Below are positions 6,325 to 11,363 of a stretch of DNA of 11,363 nucleotides, one piece after another. Source of the stretch: Phycisphaerales bacterium (GTDB lineage Bacteria > Planctomycetota > Phycisphaerae > Phycisphaerales > SM1A02); assembly GCA_003520025.1 (NCBI GenBank), contig DOVP01000187.1:1-11363 (forward strand), written 5' to 3'. Every line of letters starts with the position of its first letter. The first letter of the stretch is position 1. The position numbers were made by a program, and so were the translations under genes. The notes beneath the pieces are model-generated. The model did no database searches. It saw only the letters and a program-made list of their open reading frames with translations, and was not told the origin of the DNA.

Positions 6325-7770
6325 ATGACACTTGCTTGGAAGGCGGCCGAGAAGGGATACGACGAGGCGTTGGTGGAGAATGATGCCGCCCGAGGTCTCT
6401 ATCGATCCGCGATCGACACGTTGGGGGGGCTCGATGACGACGAAGTGCGTCGCCGCGAGCGGCTTCAGCAGGTGTCACTGGTCAACCAAGGCATCACGTT
6501 CACGGTGTATGGCGGCGAGGAGGGAGCCGAGCGGATCTTCCCGTTCGACTTCGTGCCGCGGATCATCGGCTCTGATGAGTGGGCGTCACTGGAGGCGGGC
6601 CTCATTCAGCGAGTCACGGCCCTGAATCTCTTTCTGGAAGATGTGTACGGCGACCAGCGTTGTTTGCGGGCGGGCGTTGTTCCATTCGATCTGGCACTCT
6701 CTCGCAGCGACTTTCGCCGTGAACTCGTCGGCACACGCCCCCGGCATGGCATCTTCACCCACATCGCTGGCATTGATCTGCTGCGTGATGAGCAGGGCGG
6801 TTTCTTGGTACTCGAGGACAACTGCCGCTGCCCGAGCGGCGTGTCGTACGTGCTGGAGAATCGGAACTTGCTCTCCCGCGTCTTTCCGGAGATCTTCGCC
6901 AAATATGGGGTGCGACCGGTTGATCTGTATCCACAAATGCTGCTGGATGTGCTGAAGTTCGCAGCACCACGGGGACGTGAACGTCCGTCCGTCGCGGTCC
7001 TGACGCCGGGGCTGAGCAACAGCGCCTACTTTGAACACTCTTTCCTCGCTCGGGAGATGGGGGTACCACTGGTGGAGGGGCGAGATCTCATTGTCGAGAA
7101 CGATCAGGTGTCGATGCGAACGACCCGCGGACGTCAGCGGGTCGATGTGCTGTATCGGCGGGTCGATGATGAGTTCATCGATCCGGTCGTGTTCAATTCG
7201 ACAAGTCTGCTCGGCGTGCCGGGGCTCATTCATGCATGGCGAGCGGGCAATGTCACAATTGCCAACGCGCCTGGAGCAGGCGTTGCGGACGATAAATCCA
7301 TCTACCCCTACATGCCAGACATTGTGAAGTTCTTCTTGGACGAAGATCCGCTGTTAGGTCAGGTGCATACATGGATCGGGCGACGGCCCGATGAAGCGAA
7401 GTACATCCGCGAGCATCTGTCCGAACTCGTGGTGAAACTGACCGATGGAGCAGGAGGGTACGGCATGCTCGTCGGCCCAAGCGCCACGCGGGAAGAGATC
7501 GCTCGCTTCGCGGAAGCCTTTGACGCCGATCCGGGCGCGTACATCGCGCAGCCCCTGGTCGAGTTCTCGTCACACCCGACGTGGATGGGGGATGAATTCG
7601 CTCCGCGGCGGGTAGATATGCGTCCCTTCGTGTTGTACGGCGAGTCGATTCGCGTATTGCCTGGAGGGTTGACACGGGTCGCCATGGAGGAGGGGTCCTA
7701 TGTGGTGAATTCGTCTCAGGGCGGCGGCAGCAAGGACACATGGGTGCTGGCAGAGGAACTTGTCCCATGA
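6325..7770 (+). CDS. Circularly permuted ATP-grasp protein (DUF404/DUF407 family)
   Basis: 481 residues from ATG at 6325, matching the usual ~480 of the family. AGGA lies about 9 bases upstream. The frame stays open further back to 6058, but that part overlaps mntD in another frame and is rejected. ATP-grasp enzymes join a carboxylate to an amine through an acyl-phosphate; this permuted group is predicted to be an amidoligase of unknown substrate. Visible family motifs: VNQGITF (53-59), LVLEDNCRCPSGVSYVLENR (161-180), VKLTDGAGGYGM (370-381, glycine-rich nucleotide-binding loop), RRVDMRPFVLYG (428-439), and RVAMEEGSYVVNSSQGGGSK (451-470). Cytoplasmic, no signal peptide. The stop overlaps the alpha-E start (ATGA), so they are translated together. 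The reaction remains inferred. Confidence 0.93.
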   Translation: MTLAWKAAEKGYDEALVENDAARGLYRSAIDTLGGLDDDEVRRRERLQQVSLVNQGITFTVYGGEEGAERIFPFDFVPRIIGSDEWASLEAGLIQRVTALNLFLEDVYGDQRCLRAGVVPFDLALSRSDFRRELVGTRPRHGIFTHIAGIDLLRDEQGGFLVLEDNCRCPSGVSYVLENRNLLSRVFPEIFAKYGVRPVDLYPQMLLDVLKFAAPRGRERPSVAVLTPGLSNSAYFEHSFLAREMGVPLVEGRDLIVENDQVSMRTTRGRQRVDVLYRRVDDEFIDPVVFNSTSLLGVPGLIHAWRAGNVTIANAPGAGVADDKSIYPYMPDIVKFFLDEDPLLGQVHTWIGRRPDEAKYIREHLSELVVKLTDGAGGYGMLVGPSATREEIARFAEAFDADPGAYIAQPLVEFSSHPTWMGDEFAPRRVDMRPFVLYGESIRVLPGGLTRVAMEEGSYVVNSSQGGGSKDTWVLAEELVP

Positions 7771-8717
7771 GCGCGATGCTTTCCCGCTCGGCGGAGAACA
7801 TCTACTGGATGGGGCGATACCTTGAGCGGGCCGCAAATCTCTGCAGAAGTCTTTTTGTCGCTGAGCAGTTGACCGTCGAGATTCGAGGATTGGCTCCGGA
7901 ACAGGCGGTTGATTTCTGGTCCGGGTTTCAGCATGTGTTTCCCGATTCAACGACGACAGAGGCATTCACGGATGTCGATGAAGCAAGGATGTTCGGACTG
8001 CATTCGTATCTGCTCGGCACGAACAACACACTCTCTGTCGTGTCATCCATTCACAACGCCCGCGAGAATGCACGTGTCATCCGGGAGTACCTCACTCGCG
8101 AAGTATTCGAGCAGATCAATGAGTGCTGGTTGCATCTAGATGCCGGTCTTCGCGGCGAAGAGCGGCCCGATACGCTGCTTGGGCAGGTACAAGAGGCAGT
8201 CTTCGGGATCGGCGGCGCGACCAGCCGGACGCTGATCCGAGACGAGGCGTGGACATTCCTTGATCTCGGTGTCATGCTCGAACGTGTCTATCGCGTCCTC
8301 CTCCTGCTGCGGCACCACATCCCGCTGCTGATCCGAACGCCATCGGATGTGGATATCCCTGTGCATCACGCGGTCCTTCGCGCGGTTCTGCGTTCGGCCG
8401 GTTCGCTGGAGAACTATCGTCGGGTACAGGGTGTCGAGTTGACACCTCAGTCGGTGGCCGGTTTTCTGATGTTCAACACACAGACGCCGCACAGTGTGGC
8501 CTTCGGTGCGGCGCACATGCAGACAGACCTGTTGGAGATCGAACGGGACGGTGTACTGACGGAATCGGCCAGGCTCGTTGGACGCATGGTTTCTCAGATC
8601 CGCTATGAGGAGCAAGAATTGCTCGGCCGTCACGACTTCGCGGCCGTGTGTGGCGGCCTGGCCACAGAGGTCGCGCATATTCACGAATCCCTGACCAGAT
8701 TGTATTTTACGGTGTAG
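7767..8717 (+). CDS. Alpha-E domain protein (DUF403)
   Basis: 316 residues, full length for the family, mostly alpha-helical. The start ATG overlaps the ATP-grasp stop. Family hallmarks are MLSRSAENIYWMGRYLERAAN (4-24, close to the MLSR.AE.IYWLGRYLERAE consensus), HNARENARVIRE (96-107) and RDEAWTFLDLGVMLERVYR (158-176). The biochemical function of alpha-E is not known. It is nearly always encoded next to a circularly permuted ATP-grasp and a transglutaminase-like protein, as here, and was proposed in comparative genomics to act with them in peptide or amide synthesis. No signal peptide or membrane segment is seen. The next gene begins 3 bases after its stop. Confidence 0.93.
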   Translation: MSAMLSRSAENIYWMGRYLERAANLCRSLFVAEQLTVEIRGLAPEQAVDFWSGFQHVFPDSTTTEAFTDVDEARMFGLHSYLLGTNNTLSVVSSIHNARENARVIREYLTREVFEQINECWLHLDAGLRGEERPDTLLGQVQEAVFGIGGATSRTLIRDEAWTFLDLGVMLERVYRVLLLLRHHIPLLIRTPSDVDIPVHHAVLRAVLRSAGSLENYRRVQGVELTPQSVAGFLMFNTQTPHSVAFGAAHMQTDLLEIERDGVLTESARLVGRMVSQIRYEEQELLGRHDFAAVCGGLATEVAHIHESLTRLYFTV

Positions 8718-8720
8718 CCC

Positions 8721-9677
8721 ATGCTGCTTGAGATCGCCCATCGCCATCAGTTTCGGTACTCCGCTTTCGTGCGGGAGTCGCACATGGAGATCCGCGTAGA
8801 ACCTCGGACGCAGGAGAGCCAGACGCTGCACGAATTCGAACTGGCAATCGGTCCGCATGCGCAGCCAAGTCGCCATGAAGACTGGCTCGGAAACGCGATG
8901 CATTGGTTTTCGATTACGGACTACCACGACCGCGTTGAAGTCGCGTGCCGATGTTTGGTGGAGACAAGTGAGGCTGCGAACGATCCGACGAGCCTTCCAG
9001 ACCTCGTGTCTGAATTGGAACCGACACTCGCCGATTGGGACTTCCTTCAGTTTGGCGGTCCAGTGATCAAGAGCGATCGCCTGCAGAAGCTCTCCGACCA
9101 ACTTGAACTGCCCGGTTGCCCGACGGTGGGTGGGATGATCGAGCGATTGGCCACAGCACTGGGCAACCAATTTGCCTATCGGCCTCAGGTGACGAACGCC
9201 CATTCGACCAGCGACGACGCGCTCGCTGCAGGAGCCGGTGTCTGCCAGGATTTCTCCCATATTGCGCTGAGTTTGCTTCGTTTGAACGGCGTTCCCTGTC
9301 GGTATGTGAATGGCTACTTGCACGTCGAGAACCCGGTCAAGCCGTCTGAGAGCCATGCGTGGATCGAAGTGTGGTCGCCCTCGGCTGGCTGGGTCGGATT
9401 CGACCCGACGCACGCGTGCAGCATCGGCGAGTCGTATGTGGTGGTCGCCTACGGGAGAACCTATGCCGATGTGCCGCCGAATCGCGGCATTTTCCGCGGC
9501 GCGGCAGAGGAGACCTTGACGGTGGAAGTACAGACCACCCCCGTTGAGCGGCGTGAACGACACCATGCCGCGGATCCACTCATCATGGAAGTCCCGGTGT
9601 TCGCCGAACCTCCCGACCATCAAGCGGTCCACGAGCAGCGGGCCGACGAGGCTGCCGCGCAACAGCAACAGCAGTAG
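8721..9677 (+). CDS. Transglutaminase-like cysteine protease family protein
   Basis: 318 residues. Residues 1-90 are the N-terminal beta-rich domain that precedes bacterial transglutaminase-like domains (LLEIAHRHQFRYS...ESHMEIRVEPR). Residues about 145-235 are the catalytic core: Cys175 in GAGVCQDFSHIAL, His212 in SESHAWIEVW, and Asp228 in GFDPTHAC, a complete triad. PPNRGIFRG (252-260) is a usual downstream motif. Such proteins cleave or form amide bonds; here it probably processes the product or partner of the ATP-grasp/alpha-E pair, an inference from cluster conservation. The protein ends in an odd acidic/polar tail finishing with five Gln, absent from typical relatives. No signal peptide. 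Start 3 bases after the alpha-E stop; last gene of the three-gene unit, followed by a hairpin with a T-run. Confidence 0.93.
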   Translation: MLLEIAHRHQFRYSAFVRESHMEIRVEPRTQESQTLHEFELAIGPHAQPSRHEDWLGNAMHWFSITDYHDRVEVACRCLVETSEAANDPTSLPDLVSELEPTLADWDFLQFGGPVIKSDRLQKLSDQLELPGCPTVGGMIERLATALGNQFAYRPQVTNAHSTSDDALAAGAGVCQDFSHIALSLLRLNGVPCRYVNGYLHVENPVKPSESHAWIEVWSPSAGWVGFDPTHACSIGESYVVVAYGRTYADVPPNRGIFRGAAEETLTVEVQTTPVERRERHHAADPLIMEVPVFAEPPDHQAVHEQRADEAAAQQQQQ

Positions 9678-9689
9678 GCCGTGACTTTG

Positions 9690-9721
9690 TCGCTGACAGC
9701 CGGAAGTCAGCGAGCACTTTT
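9690..9721 (+). terminator. Probable terminator of the amidoligase cluster
   Basis: TCGCTGAC (9690-9697) pairs perfectly with GTCAGCGA (9706-9713) around an 8-base loop, followed by GCAC and TTTT at 9718-9721. The T-run is short and slightly displaced, so efficiency is uncertain. It lies 13 bases after the transglutaminase stop. Confidence 0.5.
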
Positions 9722-9742
9722 CCATCGATTCTTCTAAATGCC

Positions 9743-9775
9743 AAAGAACAGCCCCCGGCGTGAAGCCGGGGGCTG
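9743..9775 (-). terminator. Rho-independent terminator of the Cys-rich protein gene
   Basis: CAGCCCCCGGC (9749-9759) and GCCGGGGGCTG (9765-9775) form a perfect 11-bp GC-rich stem with a 5-base loop. On the minus strand the stem is followed at once by TTCTTT (9748-9743). It is 28 bases past the stop at 9804 and so ends the leftward transcript. Confidence 0.75.
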
Positions 9776-9803
9776 CTGGGAACAAGAAACAGGTTGGACG
9801 AGA

Positions 9804-11363
9804 TCAATTCATGGAGAATCGATACTCAGACAGACCGCTGGCACAGGTCCAAGCGGTATTCCACTCGGAAGGTGCCGTCACAACGGACCAATTGCCCGCT
9901 CCGATCGTCCAAGTCACTTCGGCAATCGTACCCGCTGGGGCGAGGACATCGTTGTCCACCGTCCCCGCAGTGAGATTGACCAAGAGGATCACGGTACCCA
10001 TCTCCGAGCCGATGCTGAAGTCAAAGGTACCGCCCGAGTTGACTGCATCCGAGACCCACCAGTCGAGGTCACGGTAGGTGCCTCCGGTGGGGCCTTCGAC
10101 GTACACCGAGAGATCACCACAGATCACGTCGCCCGATGAGAGCGGTGTGAAGGTGGGCGATGCCATGTTGCTGCCGCCGTTGCAGTCGGTCTCCGAGTCA
10201 TCGCCGTCCACGAAGCAGACGCAGCCGAAATCGGACTCATTGACGTTGGAGCCGGTGCACCCCTCGTACGAGGTGGGGCAAGTGTAGGTGGCGCATGATT
10301 CGCCAGCGACATACGTTCCGCCCATCGCGGCACAATCGGCCGGGCTCATATCGCCCGCGCACTGAGTGCCGACGCAGCAGGCTGCGTCCGCTGCAGCAGA
10401 TCCGCTGAGCGTGACCGCGTACTCAGTCTCGCCATCCGAACACCTGGGCTGCTCCCAGTCCGATGGGGCGACAAAGACGGAGTAATTACCACCTGCCGGG
10501 AGCGTGACGGTCACTGTGCCTTCTTGATACGCCTCGGCAATGAAGTAGTCGACGAAGGCCATCGCATCATTGTCAACGACACCTATGATGAGACTCGGCT
10601 GACCGCCACCGGAGACGGTCCAGTCGCCACCTGCCGAGTTGTCGAACAGGTACCAGTCGGTGTCTCGGTACGTGGCATCTGCCCCTCCGTCACCACAGCC
10701 GATGCAGGTGTAGACGGATGCGTGTCCGCAGATCGTTTCACCATCGGCGATGCTGCCGTAAGAGGGCGGATTCGAGTTCCCGCCACCGTTGGGGTCACCG
10801 CTTGGATCAGTGGTGTCTTCCTGACAGGGAACGCCCTCGTCAGTGGCGCCATCTGGGCATCCGTCCCAGCCGCAGCTGATGTCCGCGCAGACCGTGTCAT
10901 TGCCTTGGAACGTGCCGCCGAAGGCTTCGCAGTCCACAGGCAGCAATCCGTCGAGACAATCTGTGAACCCGATGCAGCACGCGCCAGCAGAGGGTTGCGG
11001 GCAGTCCGCATCAACGCAGGCGACGCCATCGCCGGCGTAGGTGCCACCAGCGGCGGTGCACTCTTCTGGGGTGCCTTCTGTGCAGCTGCCATCTGTATAG
11101 CAGCATGCGCCGTACTGGCACTCGTCACAGGTTGACGTGTCACCGAGCCAGTCGCCCGCGCAGTCGCTTTCCAGCACGTTGTCATCACAACCGTCCATGC
11201 CGAGGCAACATGCCCCGTACTCTTGGCAGTCGGCGCCGAAAGCACCGATGCCCGCCAGCAAGTCATCAACCGTCACGGTGCAGTCGCCCGTGGGGCTCGG
11301 CCAGCAGTCGCCCAATGGGCGGAACGAGCCATCGCCTGACTCTCCGAAGGAGCCAATGATCCC
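9804..11363 (-). CDS. Secreted Cys-rich repeat protein, C-terminal part, cut by window edge
   Basis: The frame is open from the right edge (11363) to TGA at 9804-9806, giving 519 residues with no start visible. A TTG inside could be read as a start, but the same frame runs on upstream with similar Gly/Ser-rich sequence, so the gene is truncated. Visible residues 18-46 (GDC...TVDDLLAGIGAFGADC) recall the dockerin-like GDC.GDG.VDV.DLL segments of planctomycete surface proteins, but the calcium loop is shortened. Then come three Cys-rich GACC modules (49-164), a beta-rich domain (202-322), a fourth module (326-362) and a second beta-rich domain (404-519). The many paired Cys imply disulfides and an extracytoplasmic location. 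Both beta domains carry YRD.DW and resemble pre-peptidase C-terminal domains, an uncertain assignment. It ends at YRFSMN with no membrane anchor or sorting motif. Function unknown; possibly adhesive or a passenger of a larger exoenzyme. Confidence 0.85.
   Translation of the reverse strand, partial: GIIGSFGESGDGSFRPLGDCWPSPTGDCTVTVDDLLAGIGAFGADCQEYGACCLGMDGCDDNVLESDCAGDWLGDTSTCDECQYGACCYTDGSCTEGTPEECTAAGGTYAGDGVACVDADCPQPSAGACCIGFTDCLDGLLPVDCEAFGGTFQGNDTVCADISCGWDGCPDGATDEGVPCQEDTTDPSGDPNGGGNSNPPSYGSIADGETICGHASVYTCIGCGDGGADATYRDTDWYLFDNSAGGDWTVSGGGQPSLIIGVVDNDAMAFVDYFIAEAYQEGTVTVTLPAGGNYSVFVAPSDWEQPRCSDGETEYAVTLSGSAAADAACCVGTQCAGDMSPADCAAMGGTYVAGESCATYTCPTSYEGCTGSNVNESDFGCVCFVDGDDSETDCNGGSNMASPTFTPLSSGDVICGDLSVYVEGPTGGTYRDLDWWVSDAVNSGGTFDFSIGSEMGTVILLVNLTAGTVDNDVLAPAGTIAEVTWTIGAGNWSVVTAPSEWNTAWTCASGLSEYRFSMN
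9807..10760 (-). repeat. Two copies of a YRD-x-DW beta-rich domain
   Basis: Copy A occupies about 10398-10760 and copy B about 9807-10154. Both begin with a G(E/D).ICG..SVY stretch, continue with TYRD(T/D or L/D)DW, then beta strands ending in a VAPS(D/E)W motif, a Cys pair region and a final YxxxxS strand. Between them lies one Cys-rich module. They probably arose by internal duplication, since sequence between motifs has diverged strongly. Confidence 0.7.
10278..11219 (-). repeat. Four Cys-rich GACC modules
   Basis: Modules lie at about 11118-11219, 11001-11114, 10872-10988 and 10278-10388. The shared pattern is (G/A)ACC, 4-6 residues, C, about 8 residues, C, GGT(Y/F) (lost in the first copy), about 6-8 residues, C, about 4 residues, C. 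The first three are adjacent; the fourth is set between the two beta-rich domains. The spacing suggests a small disulfide-knit unit of about 35-40 residues. Confidence 0.75.

Noticed and set aside
8136..9785. Minus-strand open frame (about 549 codons) opposite the alpha-E and transglutaminase genes
   Set aside because: No recognisable domain; it crosses two well-supported genes and both terminator hairpins.
10524..11135. Plus-strand open frame opposite the Cys-rich protein
   Set aside because: Val/Ala-rich translation is the antisense of the repeated Cys/Gly/Asp codons. The minus-strand repeat pattern is clearly the coding one.

Overview
The window is GC-rich chromosomal DNA that looks like a planctomycete, probably of the Phycisphaerae type. 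The evidence is a large Cys-rich secreted protein with GACC-type modules and a degenerate dockerin-like segment (GDC..TVDDLLAGIGAFG). It is supported by a secreted subtilase and by metal-transport permeases fused to DtxR-like domains. No rRNA, tRNA, insertion sequence or CRISPR array is visible. The taxonomic call is an inference from protein style, not from a marker gene.

Layout. (1) Positions 1-828, minus strand: N-terminal half of an exported subtilisin-like (S8) protease, cut by the left edge. (2) Positions 829-1378: about 550 bases without a credible gene, holding a strong 11-bp hairpin and a G-rich tract. (3) Positions 1379-6281: a manganese (possibly Mn/Zn) uptake locus. mntR runs leftward. 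A rightward operon encodes a substrate-binding protein, an ATPase and two permeases. The short divergent spacer carries two near-identical 16-bp palindromes that overlap the predicted promoters. (4) Positions 6325-9677: three tightly packed rightward genes for a circularly permuted ATP-grasp protein, an alpha-E protein and a transglutaminase-like protein. This is a recurring cluster predicted to make or modify a peptide or amide-linked product. (5) Positions 9678-9803: convergent spacer with two terminator-like hairpins, one facing each way. (6) Positions 9804-11363, minus strand: C-terminal part (at least 519 residues) of a secreted Cys-rich repeat protein, cut by the right edge.

How it works together. 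MntR should bind the twin palindromes when Mn(II) is plentiful and shut off both itself and mntABCD. MntA captures the metal outside the inner membrane, MntC/MntD form the channel and MntB supplies ATP energy. The most unusual point is that both permeases carry a complete C-terminal DtxR/MntR-like region (degenerate winged helix plus metal-binding helices). In MntD the six DtxR metal-ligand positions are filled with exactly the spacing of DtxR. The transporter may therefore carry its own cytoplasmic metal sensor. The amidoligase-type cluster starts only 43 bases after mntD with no strong terminator between, so read-through is possible. No biochemical link between the two is demonstrated by the sequence.
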